Positions 8,243-17,538 of a stretch of DNA of 64,000 nucleotides are shown here, in pieces. The stretch's first letter is position 1, and the number at the start of each line of letters is the position of its first letter. The position numbers and the translations under genes were made by a program. The notes under the pieces were generated by a model. The model made no database searches and had not been told where the DNA came from. It was given only the letters and a program-made list of their open reading frames with translations. Source of the DNA: Pedobacter sp. PLR (GTDB lineage: Bacteria > Bacteroidota > Bacteroidia > Sphingobacteriales > Sphingobacteriaceae); the NCBI RefSeq assembly GCF_026239675.1, contig NZ_JAPIVQ010000002.1, positions 248,001-312,000 of the forward strand, read 5' to 3'.

Positions 8243-9910
8243 ATGATCGCAGAGAAAAAAACAGGCTATCGTAGAAACTTTTCTTTAATCCTTACTTTCA
8301 TCATACTGATGTCTGTATTGTTTTCCCTTTCCTTGTATCTCGCTTACAATTTTAGTAAGAAATATATTGAGAGTGAGTTTGTGTCTGAGAAAGTCAATGT
8401 TCTGGAGCAAACGATTAAGCCATACAATGATTTCTTTCAGAAGAAACTACCGGAAGTCTCTTACTATAATGGCTACCTGGATTCGGCTACGGCGGCCAGT
8501 TTTGTAGACACCGTATTACTGGAATATCCTTTCGTATCGAGGGTTGTTTTTTATGATTCTGAGGTAAGGAATACACCTGTTAACGATGGATTAAATACCG
8601 GTAAATTTTCTTTCGGCCCTAAGGACATTTACCAGTTCGGGAGTTTAATCCCTTCCGATTCTGTGCGCCTTTTTTCGCGGTCTAATACGCGTAGCTTTAT
8701 TGTTGGGGATGATTTTAATTCCCTTGCATTGAAGTTAGCCTCTTATATTGAAATCCTGGATACCAATAAAGTGCCTAGTCAGGATGAGTTGTTTAGTAGC
8801 TTCAGTAATGTCCGTTCCAATAAGATTACGTATCTCAATATTCCAAGAATAGAAGACCTGAAGGTGTATAAACGGATGTTAAGAAGCACATTAGATCGGC
8901 AACCCGTTTACCAGCAGGATATGCTGTCTTTCCACCTGGATCCTTATAAGCTTAAAATCATCAACTCCAGACCTCTTTTATACCAGCATATTAAGATCCA
9001 GCCCTCAACGTATGATCCTTTAGACACCTCCGAAACTTACTTAAGTACGGAGATTACCTTGCCGGGTGCTTTTTCGGATTATAAGCTTTACTTCCTTTCT
9101 TCAAAATCATTTGTAGACCGGGAAATCCTCAGTTATTTTTTACCTATTGCTGCCGCGATTCTGGTCTTTTACGGAATTGTGGTGCTGGTTGCATTTTTAA
9201 TTTACAGAAATCTGAATATTAATCAGCGCATGTTCAAATTGCAATATGATTTTGTGAATAACCTCACCCATGAGTTTAAAACACCCGTCAGTGTGATTAA
9301 AATAGCGGGGAATAACATTAAAAGTGCGACAACACTCAGCGATAGGGAGCTGAAACTCTATGGAAAAATACTGGATGAAGAAGCAGATAAGCTGAATGGT
9401 TTAATGAATAAATTATTGGCCTTCACGCAAATTGAAAACAAGGCAATTCAGCTCAACCGCGATGAAATTTATATTGAAGATTTTATAGAAAGTACAGTAG
9501 AGTCACATAAATTGAAACATCCTGACTTCGATTTTACCTACGAGGTGAGTGGATTTACCACTTTTGTGACTGATCCTGTGCTTTTAGGCAGCCTTTTTGA
9601 TAACCTTGCAGAGAATGCCTATAAATACTCACCGCCAGAGCGGAAAAAGCTGCACATTAGTGCCCGCCTGATTAAAGGTAAGGTGGTGTTTAGGTTCACG
9701 GACCATGGGATTGGCATTCCTTCCTCCGATATTAATAATATCTTTAAGAAGTTTTTCCGCATTCAAAATCAGTACAACCAGAATGGAAGTGTTGGACTCG
9801 GATTGGCTTTCTGTAAGGAACTTGTTAACTTTATGAAGGGCGAGATTACCGTAAAAAGCAGGGTGAACAAAGGAACAGAATTTAAAATTGTACTACCATA
9901 TAACGATTAG
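8243..9910 (+). CDS. Sensor histidine kinase
   Basis: 555 residues. Two membrane helices (about 15-36 and 298-320) enclose a periplasmic domain of about 260 residues with no family I recognise. The cytoplasmic part has a HisKA dimerisation domain with LTHEFKTP (phospho-acceptor His343) and a HATPase domain with N box NLAENAYKYS, G1 DHGIGIP and G2 GSVGLGLAF. No HAMP domain is evident. It resembles the RprX-type kinases of Bacteroidota. The gene is 10 bp after the pseudo-peptidase lipoprotein gene and 5 bp before the response regulator, so the three are one operon. Confidence 0.94.
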   Translation: MIAEKKTGYRRNFSLILTFIILMSVLFSLSLYLAYNFSKKYIESEFVSEKVNVLEQTIKPYNDFFQKKLPEVSYYNGYLDSATAASFVDTVLLEYPFVSRVVFYDSEVRNTPVNDGLNTGKFSFGPKDIYQFGSLIPSDSVRLFSRSNTRSFIVGDDFNSLALKLASYIEILDTNKVPSQDELFSSFSNVRSNKITYLNIPRIEDLKVYKRMLRSTLDRQPVYQQDMLSFHLDPYKLKIINSRPLLYQHIKIQPSTYDPLDTSETYLSTEITLPGAFSDYKLYFLSSKSFVDREILSYFLPIAAAILVFYGIVVLVAFLIYRNLNINQRMFKLQYDFVNNLTHEFKTPVSVIKIAGNNIKSATTLSDRELKLYGKILDEEADKLNGLMNKLLAFTQIENKAIQLNRDEIYIEDFIESTVESHKLKHPDFDFTYEVSGFTTFVTDPVLLGSLFDNLAENAYKYSPPERKKLHISARLIKGKVVFRFTDHGIGIPSSDINNIFKKFFRIQNQYNQNGSVGLGLAFCKELVNFMKGEITVKSRVNKGTEFKIVLPYND

Positions 9911-9915
9911 AAAGT

Positions 9916-10605
9916 ATGTCTAAGGGAATTAAAATATTAATAGTTGAAGATGATGAGAACCTAAGGTTTTTAGTGGTCCACCGTTTAAAAGCAGAAGGAT
10001 ATGATGTTCTGGAGGCTGGTGACGGGGAGGTTGCAGAAAAAATGATCATGGCAGAAAAACCGGACATTGTTTTACTGGACTGGATGTTACCTGGTAAACA
10101 AGGCTCTGAGGTTTGTGAAGAAGTTCGTAAGCAGGGCTTCGAAAACCTGATCATCATGATGACCGCCAAGGCACAGGATGTAGATAAGATTGATGCTTAT
10201 AATTTCGGCGTTTCCGACTACGTAACGAAGCCTTTCAATATGGACGTACTGGTTGCTATGCTGGACAATAAAGTGAAATTCTTATTGAACAATGACCGCT
10301 CAGAGATCCATCGTTTTGGAGATATGGAACATCATCCAAATATCCATACCTTATTCAGGAACGAAAAGAAAATCGAGCTGACTATTTTAGAGAATAGAAT
10401 TCTGCTTTATTTCTTAAGAAACCCGAATAAAGTGATCAATCGTGATGAGCTGATGTTGGTGGTTTGGGGTTACAACTCCGATGTAAACACCCGAACGCTG
10501 GATATGCACATTGTACGTCTGCGTAAGAAGATAGAACTTAATCCTGATAATCCTCAGTTGTTACAGACGGTAAGGGGAGTGGGATATCGTTTTAATCCTG
10601 CTTAG
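9916..10605 (+). CDS. OmpR-family response regulator
   Basis: 229 residues. The receiver domain (5-118) has the acidic pair EDDE, the phosphorylation site Asp55 in LLDWMLPGKQG and the switch Lys105 in VTKPF. A winged-helix DNA-binding domain (about 135-228) ends in the usual TVRGVGYRF. It is the partner of the kinase just upstream, and the pair is similar to RprY/RprX. The stop codon overlaps the stop of the convergent UbiA-like gene by 4 bp (10602-10605). Confidence 0.95.
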   Translation: MSKGIKILIVEDDENLRFLVVHRLKAEGYDVLEAGDGEVAEKMIMAEKPDIVLLDWMLPGKQGSEVCEEVRKQGFENLIIMMTAKAQDVDKIDAYNFGVSDYVTKPFNMDVLVAMLDNKVKFLLNNDRSEIHRFGDMEHHPNIHTLFRNEKKIELTILENRILLYFLRNPNKVINRDELMLVVWGYNSDVNTRTLDMHIVRLRKKIELNPDNPQLLQTVRGVGYRFNPA

Positions 10606-11480
10606 AAGAAACATAATAGTGCCAGCAAAAGGTACTGCAATAACATCATTCCATCCAAATACAGAAAATAATAGTATTCATTTTTTTCTGTATTTGATTT
10701 ATAGATCAGCCAACCTGTTAACCCGATGGTAAGCGCTAGCGTAATTACCTCAAGGTTGACGGTTTGCCGCAATAAGATCAATAATACCAGAAATCCCCCA
10801 AGCAGGAACTGACAAAATAGAAGCGCCTTTTTATCTCCTGATAAGGCTGGGATGGTTTTCAGCGCAATGATCTTATTTTGAAACAGATCTCTGATATCAA
10901 ACGGAATTGTGATGGCTGCAATAAATAAAAAGCGCATGGCTACCAATAACAAGGTTTCCCCGGTGGAGATATTAATTGGATGGTTATGTTCAGTCTCCAC
11001 AACCGGCAGCAGCACACAACTGATTGACCAGATCAAAGCAACCAGAAAGAGCTTGATCAAAGGGATATTCTTCAGGCCTATCTTTTGTCCACCCAATGTT
11101 AGAAATGGGATGTTGTAGCTAATGGCCAGCACGGTGGTAAAAAGCATCAATAATTTCCCTTCAATACTTAAATAAAGCAGTCCCAGTGGGATGAGGCAAA
11201 GTGCAGAAATTAAGGTGATGGAAATGATTAAGCGGTGGTGTGAAAAGATCCAGCGAACCCTCATCAATGGAGAATTTGCAGGATCTTTTGGTGTGGATAG
11301 CAGCATGCTGAAATTATACAGCCCTAATGTGCCAAAGAATATAATCGCGAGGATATATTTATCAGGAGAAATCCGGAGTAAATAATAAGTAACCAGACCT
11401 TGAGCAACTGCACAAATGGCAATAAACAGATTGCTGAACAGCAAAAAATCAAGGCTGGAAAATAGTATTTTTTTTACCAT
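10602..11480 (-). CDS. UbiA-like polytopic membrane protein
   Basis: 292 residues with about nine hydrophobic helices. A PFDIRDLFQNK segment followed by KTIPALSGDKKA looks like the second Asp-rich motif and following loop of UbiA prenyltransferases. The first motif (Asn-Asp-x-x-Asp in true enzymes) is reduced to LYNFSMLLSTPKD. It may be a divergent prenyltransferase with altered substrate use, or a non-enzymatic relative. It is the last gene of a minus-strand series after the metallophosphoesterase (17-bp gap). Confidence 0.65.
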   Translation of the reverse strand: MVKKILFSSLDFLLFSNLFIAICAVAQGLVTYYLLRISPDKYILAIIFFGTLGLYNFSMLLSTPKDPANSPLMRVRWIFSHHRLIISITLISALCLIPLGLLYLSIEGKLLMLFTTVLAISYNIPFLTLGGQKIGLKNIPLIKLFLVALIWSISCVLLPVVETEHNHPINISTGETLLLVAMRFLFIAAITIPFDIRDLFQNKIIALKTIPALSGDKKALLFCQFLLGGFLVLLILLRQTVNLEVITLALTIGLTGWLIYKSNTEKNEYYYFLYLDGMMLLQYLLLALLCFF

Positions 11481-11497
11481 ATCCGTTGGGGATTTAT

Positions 11498-12775
11498 TTA
11501 GGCGCGCTTCAACTCAAATATCGTGATTTCCGGTAAAATTCCAACCCTTCCAGGATAGCCAAGGAAGCCATATCCCACATTTACATAGAGTTGCTGTTGT
11601 TGTGCCTGGTACAGGCCGGCCCATTCGTTATAGATATATTGCACCGGGCTCCATTGAAAATCTTCCGTTCTTACACCGAATTGCATCCCATGGGTATGGC
11701 CGCTAAACATGGCGTCAATCTGTGGGTATTCAGGTAATACCTGTGCTCTCCAATGTGAAGGGTCATGCGATAACAGTAATTTAACAGGTAGATCATCCGT
11801 GTCTTTTGTGGCCAGGTCCATTCTTCCGAATTTCGGAAATCTTCCGGTACCCCAGTTTTCGATACCCAGAATTCCGATCTCTTCACCGTTTACTTTCAGG
11901 CGTCGGTGTTCATTCATTAATAAATCCCAACCCATTCTTTCATGGGTTTTGATCACCTCCTGAAGGTTTTTAGTTTTGGCAACAGAAGGACCTTTTCCAA
12001 GGCGATATTCTCCATAATCATGGTTACCTAAAACGGAATATACCCCTAAAGGAGCTTTAACCTTTTTAAAGATATCCTGGTAATTTCTCATCTCTGTCGC
12101 CAGGTCATTTACCAGGTCTCCGGTAAAGAACACTACATCTGGTTTTTCTGCCATCAGCATTTCCACACCACCTAAAACTGCTCTGGGGTTGTAGAAACTT
12201 CCGGAGTGAATATCAGAGATCTGACCTAATTTCATGCCCTCAAAGGAGGCTGGAAGGTTTGGAAGGATCAAAGTCCGGCGGATGATTTTATAATCATAAG
12301 CACCTTTAACAATGCCCCAGCTTAAGGACGTCAGAGGAATCGCTGCTGTAATTAGTCCGGCTTTTACCAGAAAAGAGGAACGACTGATGGGCTCTCCCGG
12401 TGCTGGCTGGGTAATCGTTTCCGGGAGTACCGGATCTACGACCAGCCTTGTTTTTGGTTTTGTAGATCTGGAAAGCCTGATGATAAACCTTCTGAGGTCG
12501 TCTACAATCAAAAAAGGAAGCAGCACCATTTTACAGGCAACTGTCAGGAAATAGGCGACCAGGATCACCGATTTAAGGCTAAGAAACAGGTTTGCATAGA
12601 AGGTGCTGAAAACCCCAGCCAGCAATACAAAGGTATATCCCCACCATAGGATGGTAAAGAACTTCCGCGTGCCGGGTTTCCATTTTTTGAAAACACTAAG
12701 AATGGCGCGGTAGCAGTAATAGTCGAATGCTAATAGTAAGACTGATAAAAATATAAAGACGGGTAATCGGCCCAT
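11498..12775 (-). CDS. Membrane-anchored metallophosphoesterase (YkuE-like)
   Basis: 425 residues. Four N-terminal membrane helices (1-100) are followed by a linker with a Tat-like SRSSFLVKAG hydrophobic stretch, then a calcineurin-like phosphoesterase domain with its five metal-binding blocks: ISDIHSG, FFTGDLVND, LGNHDYG, LLSHDPSHW and FSGHTHG. It hydrolyses an unknown phosphoester, probably outside the cytoplasm and perhaps lipid-linked, as in related YkuE/LpxH-type proteins. It lies between the MoxR ATPase gene (41-bp gap) and the UbiA-like gene. Confidence 0.9.
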   Translation of the reverse strand: MGRLPVFIFLSVLLLAFDYYCYRAILSVFKKWKPGTRKFFTILWWGYTFVLLAGVFSTFYANLFLSLKSVILVAYFLTVACKMVLLPFLIVDDLRRFIIRLSRSTKPKTRLVVDPVLPETITQPAPGEPISRSSFLVKAGLITAAIPLTSLSWGIVKGAYDYKIIRRTLILPNLPASFEGMKLGQISDIHSGSFYNPRAVLGGVEMLMAEKPDVVFFTGDLVNDLATEMRNYQDIFKKVKAPLGVYSVLGNHDYGEYRLGKGPSVAKTKNLQEVIKTHERMGWDLLMNEHRRLKVNGEEIGILGIENWGTGRFPKFGRMDLATKDTDDLPVKLLLSHDPSHWRAQVLPEYPQIDAMFSGHTHGMQFGVRTEDFQWSPVQYIYNEWAGLYQAQQQQLYVNVGYGFLGYPGRVGILPEITIFELKRA

Positions 12776-12816
12776 TTAGTGTAGTTATAAATGTTTATAG
12801 TGTAATTTAAAATTGC

Positions 12817-14316
12817 TTATCTGAAATCCATATCATCTTCATCCTCATCTCCGGGACTGGTATTAAACAGGCTGTCGAACATATCGGAAAATCCAAATCC
12901 ACTCTGCAGGTATTTCTTATTCAACTGTGAATATTCTGCGAGGCCATGTAATACAAATTCCATCATCAGTAAGCTTTGATTTGCGCTCAATTTTGGATGA
13001 AACTGTTTCACCAATTCGCTTAATCCGTCTACTTGCATCAATTCTTTTTTGTATTTGGCCAGGGTAAGCTGGTCGGAAATATCCAGGGTATTCCCCTCAG
13101 TAAACCACTCAGTAATACGGAAGTATGGGTTAGCAACTTTGCTCTTTTTCGCTTTCCCGGGATCCGGGAAATAGCGGTTGAATAAAGATTTAATAGCCTT
13201 TCCGATTAGGGTATGGGCTACTTTTGCCGGGCCTTCCAATTCGCCCTCATAAACCAGTTCGATTTTTCCGGTAATTGCAGGAGTAATTCCTGTTAAATCC
13301 GAGAGTCTTACAAAAGTGTTTTTCTCCTTATTGATGAGCATTCTTCGTTCGGCGGTGCTGATCAGATTTTCATAAGCCGAGATGGTTAACCTTGCGGAAA
13401 CACCAGATTTTTGATCAATAAATTCGCTCTGTCTGGCTTCAAAAGCGACTTGTTCTACCAGGTCTTTGACCAGTCCGTCTGCTTCAATAGTTTCTTTCTG
13501 TCCGGCAGTTATTTTCGCTTCCTGCGCAGTAATCTCTCTGGAGATGGCAATTGTTTTCGGGTAGTGTGTCAGAATCTGACTTTCAATACGGTCTTTTAAA
13601 GGCGTCACAATAGAGCCTCTATTGGTGTAATCTTCCGGATTAGCGGTAAATACAAACTGTACATCCAGTGGCAATCTCAATTTAAAGCCCCTGATCTGGA
13701 TGTCCTTTTCCTGTAGCATATTGAACAAGGCCACCTGAATTCTGGCTTGCAGATCGGGTAGCTCATTGATTACAAAAATACTACGGTGAGCCCTCGGAAT
13801 CAATCCGAAGTGAATCACTCTTTCATCGTTGTACGTTAGTTTAAGCGTAGCAGCTTTGATGGGATCTACGTCTCCGATTAAATCGGCAACGGTAACATCT
13901 GGAGTGGCCAGTTTTTCCGTGTAGCGCTCGCTACGGTGTTGCCAGCTGATCGGGGTATTGTCTCCATGAATGTTAATCTCATGTTTTGCATACCATGAAA
14001 TTGGATTCAATGGGTCATCAAAAATCTCACTTCCGGAAACATAAGGAATATATTCGTCCAGTAAGTTGACCATCAGGCGCGCAATTCTTGTTTTTGCCTG
14101 ACCTCTTAAGCCCAGTAACAGAATGTTATGTCTGGATAAGATGGCAGTTTGAAGTTCTGGCATAACGGTTTCGTCATAGCCTAAAATCCCTTCAAAACCG
14201 GCCTCATTACTTTGAAGCTGGGTGATCAGGTTTTTACGAAGTTCGTCTTTTACGGCAAGCGACTTATAATTGGAAGCCTTTAACTGGCCAAGGGTTTTTA
14301 TAGTGATGTGATCCAT
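12817..14316 (-). CDS. MoxR/BchI-type AAA+ ATPase
   Basis: 499 residues. The Walker A loop GLRGQAKT (about residue 70), a Walker B region (IFVINELPDLQ), the pre-sensor ANPEDYTNRG block and a helical lid place it with the magnesium-chelatase-I/MoxR AAA+ proteins. The C-terminal extension ends in an acidic tail (GDEDEDDMDF). Such ATPases act with VWA proteins as chaperones that insert metals or mature complexes. The VWA partner is the gene just upstream (25-bp gap), and no chlorophyll genes are near, so a chelatase role is unlikely. Confidence 0.9.
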   Translation of the reverse strand: MDHITIKTLGQLKASNYKSLAVKDELRKNLITQLQSNEAGFEGILGYDETVMPELQTAILSRHNILLLGLRGQAKTRIARLMVNLLDEYIPYVSGSEIFDDPLNPISWYAKHEINIHGDNTPISWQHRSERYTEKLATPDVTVADLIGDVDPIKAATLKLTYNDERVIHFGLIPRAHRSIFVINELPDLQARIQVALFNMLQEKDIQIRGFKLRLPLDVQFVFTANPEDYTNRGSIVTPLKDRIESQILTHYPKTIAISREITAQEAKITAGQKETIEADGLVKDLVEQVAFEARQSEFIDQKSGVSARLTISAYENLISTAERRMLINKEKNTFVRLSDLTGITPAITGKIELVYEGELEGPAKVAHTLIGKAIKSLFNRYFPDPGKAKKSKVANPYFRITEWFTEGNTLDISDQLTLAKYKKELMQVDGLSELVKQFHPKLSANQSLLMMEFVLHGLAEYSQLNKKYLQSGFGFSDMFDSLFNTSPGDEDEDDMDFR

Positions 14317-14341
14317 GTGATGTCTTGATATTGTGGAGTTG

Positions 14342-15439
14342 CTATCGAACTGTTTTTCTTCGGTTTTTTATGTAATCTTCAAAGATGTATTCCCCTAATC
14401 CGTTCAGGGAGCTATAGAATGCCCTTCCTCCGTTAATTTGGGTAAATTCCCTGACAAACTGTTGTAAGTAGGGGTCTTGTGCGATCATGAAGGTGGTAAT
14501 TGGAATATTCAGGCGTTTACATTGGGCGGCCATATTTAACGTTTTATTGACCACTTTTCTGTCGAGACCCATGCTGTTTTTATAATAGCCGCCATTTTCT
14601 TTCAGACAGGTAGGTTTCCCATCGGTGATCATAAAAATCTGTTTGTTATGTGTTTTGCGGCGTCTTAAAAGATCTGCGGCGAGCTCCAGTCCGGCATAAG
14701 TATTAGTATGGTACGGGCCTACCTGTAAATAGGGCAGGTCCTTGACGGTGATCGGCCAGGCATCATTACCAAAAACCACAATGTCCAGGGTATCCTTAGG
14801 ATATCGGGTTCTGATGAGTTCTGCGAGTGCCATGGCCACCTTTTTTGCGGGTGTGATCCGGTCTTCGCCATAAAGGATCATGGAATGAGAAATATCGATC
14901 ATGAGCACTGTGGAAGTCAGGGTTTTATAATCCTTTTCTTCTACTTCCAGATCGCGCTCGGTTAGGGTGAAATTACCGATGCCATGGTTGATCTGGGCAT
15001 TATGAATAGAGGCGGTCATGTCGATCTGATCCAGTGGATCACCAAAAGAATATTCCCTTCTGTCGGCATTTTTCTCTTCGCCAATACCAGAAATATTGGT
15101 GTTATGATTTCCCCGGCCTGCTTTTTTGAGCTTACCAAAGATCTCTTCCAGGGCCGACTTCCGAATGGTTTGCTCTGTTTTAGCAGTAATACTCATATCG
15201 CCATTGACCGGGTTCTCCTTTAGATAACCTTTATCCTTCAGGTCATCAATAAAGTTACCCATCCCATAATCGTTGTTGGTGAACTTGTATTTCTTATCCA
15301 GTTCATTCATCCATGCCAAAGTTTCTCCCGCATCGCCGGCAGTATAATTGAGCAGCTGAGTGAAGAGCTTTAGCAATTCATCGAAACCACCTTTCGGTAA
15401 GTCATCTGGCTGAAAATTAGAAAAATGGAAACCTCTCAT
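14342..15439 (-). CDS. VWA-domain protein, partner of the MoxR ATPase
   Basis: 365 residues. The C-terminal half is a von Willebrand A domain with a complete metal-ion-dependent adhesion site: Asp-Ile-Ser-His-Ser, the Thr in NTYAGLELA and ITDGKPT. The N-terminal half is helical and probably contacts the ATPase, as in ChlD/CoxE-type proteins. No signal peptide, so it is cytoplasmic. It is the first gene of the VWA - MoxR - metallophosphoesterase - UbiA-like series on the minus strand. Confidence 0.9.
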   Translation of the reverse strand: MRGFHFSNFQPDDLPKGGFDELLKLFTQLLNYTAGDAGETLAWMNELDKKYKFTNNDYGMGNFIDDLKDKGYLKENPVNGDMSITAKTEQTIRKSALEEIFGKLKKAGRGNHNTNISGIGEEKNADRREYSFGDPLDQIDMTASIHNAQINHGIGNFTLTERDLEVEEKDYKTLTSTVLMIDISHSMILYGEDRITPAKKVAMALAELIRTRYPKDTLDIVVFGNDAWPITVKDLPYLQVGPYHTNTYAGLELAADLLRRRKTHNKQIFMITDGKPTCLKENGGYYKNSMGLDRKVVNKTLNMAAQCKRLNIPITTFMIAQDPYLQQFVREFTQINGGRAFYSSLNGLGEYIFEDYIKNRRKTVR

Positions 15440-15666
15440 ATATTCGTTATAAACGGAATATCGAAGGTAAAAGTTTGAAAAGGGAGTAATGTTATCCAGT
15501 TGTAAAAATACCCTGGCAGGAGGAATGGCCTAAAGGGCCTTTTGAGGGATGAGCTGTGTTTTGAAAGTAGGGGCAGAATCAGGTTTTTGCTGCCTGAGCA
15601 TCGGATTATATTTAATTTCAGGGTACCATATAGAATAGATGATACCCTGAAATTAAAATTTATCAG
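15440..15666. other. Gap between the VWA and cupin genes
   Basis: 227 bp. Apart from the terminator at 15611-15657, a short GGCC/GGCC hairpin near 15528-15540 and a GGGCAG/CTGCCT hairpin near 15570-15595 are visible. No gene seen. Confidence 0.4.
15611..15657 (-). terminator. Terminator after the cupin/JmjC gene
   Basis: A perfect 15-bp stem (15611-15625 with 15643-15657) with a 17-nt loop lies 10 bp beyond the stop codon of the minus-strand cupin gene. Confidence 0.75.
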
Positions 15667-16548
15667 CTATTTCGGAGAGCCGTTTGCAAGTGCACGTTCT
15701 GCTCTTTTCACCGCTAGTTTTTCTCTGTATTTCGCGTAAGGGGCTTTAAAAGCCATCTTCAACACGCTATCCAGTCCGCCCTTTATGGCCAGATTGAATA
15801 CACTTTGTGCTTTTCTGACGATAGAAGCATCCCATGCTCTCAGGCTTAGGGAGAAAGAACCGTCCAGATATTTCATCCAATGCCACATTCCTGTAGGCAT
15901 AAATAAGGTATCACCATGTTCCAGGAATACTTCATAGCCTTCCACGCCTTTTAAAGCCGGGAATTTCTCGAAATCCGGGTTTGCAACATCATAATCCTCT
16001 AAAGCATAAGTTGCATTAGGGATACAGTATAACCTTTTCTTCCATTTGTTATCGAACAAAATGATGTGTTTTCTTCCACCAAAATGGGTATGGAAAAGGT
16101 GTGGTAAATCAATATCATAATGTAAAAAAGTAACCGAGTTAGAGCCACCAAAGAACATGGCAGGCATACTTTCAATGAAGCCGCCCATCAGATCTTTTGG
16201 CAATACGATGTCTTTAACCAGGCTGGGCACATGCTTAAACAAGTTAAAGAAGAAGATACGAAGTTCAGTAGGTTCTCTTTTGATCAGATCAAGATAATCG
16301 CCAAAACGCATTTCTGCTACAGAGGCATTGATAGGCTTTGAGGGGTCCGCTTTAGAGTTGTCCATCAGGCTGACATTGATGTCGCCGGCAATTTCTTTTA
16401 AATATTCAGTCGTCCATTTCTCTCTGGCTGGCCATGATTTGGTTAGACCTTTTATAATTAAAGGACGTCTCGGATCTAAATAATTCTTTTTGAAATCCTC
16501 AGGACTAATGTTTTCAACGGTATCTACCGGCTTCAATATAAAGCTCAT
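15667..16548 (-). CDS. Cupin-like/JmjC-domain protein
   Basis: 293 residues from the ATG at 16548 (a TTG three codons earlier is an alternative). RRPLIIKGLTKSWPA at the start, the metal-binding FLHYDID (His-x-Asp) and the later FMPTGMWHWMKY (second His) are typical of cupin_8/JmjC-like Fe(II)/2-oxoglutarate dioxygenases, which hydroxylate proteins or small molecules. The substrate is unknown. It is transcribed from its own promoter region and followed by a terminator, so it is probably a single-gene unit. Confidence 0.85.
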   Translation of the reverse strand: MSFILKPVDTVENISPEDFKKNYLDPRRPLIIKGLTKSWPAREKWTTEYLKEIAGDINVSLMDNSKADPSKPINASVAEMRFGDYLDLIKREPTELRIFFFNLFKHVPSLVKDIVLPKDLMGGFIESMPAMFFGGSNSVTFLHYDIDLPHLFHTHFGGRKHIILFDNKWKKRLYCIPNATYALEDYDVANPDFEKFPALKGVEGYEVFLEHGDTLFMPTGMWHWMKYLDGSFSLSLRAWDASIVRKAQSVFNLAIKGGLDSVLKMAFKAPYAKYREKLAVKRAERALANGSPK

Positions 16549-16865
16549 AATTATCAAGGTTAAAGGACAAAAGTGTAAATTAAAATTTAAACTTATCCAT
16601 CCGGGAATAATTATTTTTGCCTGCCAGGGAGGTTTCTGCAGTTAATTTATCTGGGTTTCTGATTCGCAAGGGCCTTATTGGCTCTTCTAATCACGGGTTT
16701 TTCCTTCCATCTCATTGAAAAATTAATCCTGTCCTCTGACTCAAATCTTTTCCGAAGGGGAAAACATTTGCAGGTCTTCAAACAGGATCAATTTTTCTGT
16801 TGAATAATGAAGGTTCCGAATTTTACATTTTCAGCAGGGGTTTGATGCTACGGAAGGGATTAAAT
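16549..16865. other. 317-bp gap holding a long imperfect hairpin
   Basis: No reading frame of note. The main feature is the inverted repeat at 16717-16797, with a weaker extension to about 16704-16813. The part next to the cupin gene (16549-16620) is AT-rich and presumably holds its promoter. Confidence 0.5.
16717..16797. repeat. Two-tier imperfect inverted repeat (possible structured RNA or terminator)
   Basis: Outer arms of 16 bp (16717-16732 and 16782-16797) match with one mismatch. Inner arms of 12 bp (16742-16753 and 16759-16770) match with one mismatch around a 5-nt loop. The two stems are separated by unpaired 9- and 11-nt strands. It is downstream of the fasciclin gene, so it may end that transcript, but it is far larger than the other terminators here. 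Confidence 0.6.
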
Positions 16866-17411
16866 TTAGTTAGGCATCAAAACGGTGTCAACAACGTGGA
16901 TCACACCATTTTTTTGCATCACATTAGCGATGGTAACGGTAGACATGCCACCTTTTTCATCTTTCAGGACTAATTTTTTTCCTTCCATCCAGGCCCATAA
17001 TTTTCCGCCGCTTGCAGTACTGAATTCTGCTTTGCCCTTTCCGGCTTTGATGGCTTTTGCAATATCAGCAGCGGTCATTTTTCCGGGAACTACATGGTAA
17101 GTAAGGATTTTGGTTAACAATGCTTTATTTTCTGGTTTTACCAGCATTTCTACGGTTCCTGCCGGAAGTTTTGCGAATGCTTCATTGGTAGGCGCGAAAA
17201 CAGTGAATGGTCCTGCTGATTTTAAAGTTTCTACCAGACCGGCAGCTTTTACCGCTGCAACAAGGGTGGTATGGTCTTTGGAGTTTACGGCATTATCAAC
17301 AATGTCTTTATTGGCATACATCGCTGCGCCGCCAACCATTGGATTCTTCTGTGCCTGTGTTGTGAATGCCATGGCTACCAGGGCAATTACGGTAAAGAAT
17401 GTTCTTTTCAT
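16866..17411 (-). CDS. Fasciclin-domain (FAS1) secreted protein
   Basis: 181 residues from the ATG at 17411, which begins a clean signal peptide ([16 protein letters not shown]...TQAQ). The longer frame to 17519 adds a non-signal-like stretch and is rejected. One FAS1 domain fills the mature protein, with the [12 protein letters not shown] block and the closing [16 protein letters not shown]1 proteins are extracytoplasmic and often mediate adhesion. It is divergent from the DUF1800 operon with 127 bp between them. Confidence 0.93.
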   Translation of the reverse strand: MKRTFFTVIALVAMAFTTQAQKNPMVGGAAMYANKDIVDNAVNSKDHTTLVAAVKAAGLVETLKSAGPFTVFAPTNEAFAKLPAGTVEMLVKPENKALLTKILTYHVVPGKMTAADIAKAIKAGKGKAEFSTASGGKLWAWMEGKKLVLKDEKGGMSTVTIANVMQKNGVIHVVDTVLMPN

Positions 17412-17538
17412 GATAGTAGTTTTTGTATGGGCAGATACGAGGAAATGTTCGGGTCGGTTTTTGTTATATTTAAAAAAAACGATTAATCTTTTTTCTATTC
17501 TGCTGGTCATAAGTACCATGCCTTAAACAATCACCTAT

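Noticed and set aside
17110..17526. A 138-codon plus-strand frame opposite the fasciclin gene
   Set aside because: It is an antisense shadow of the FAS1 reading frame, with no family features of its own.
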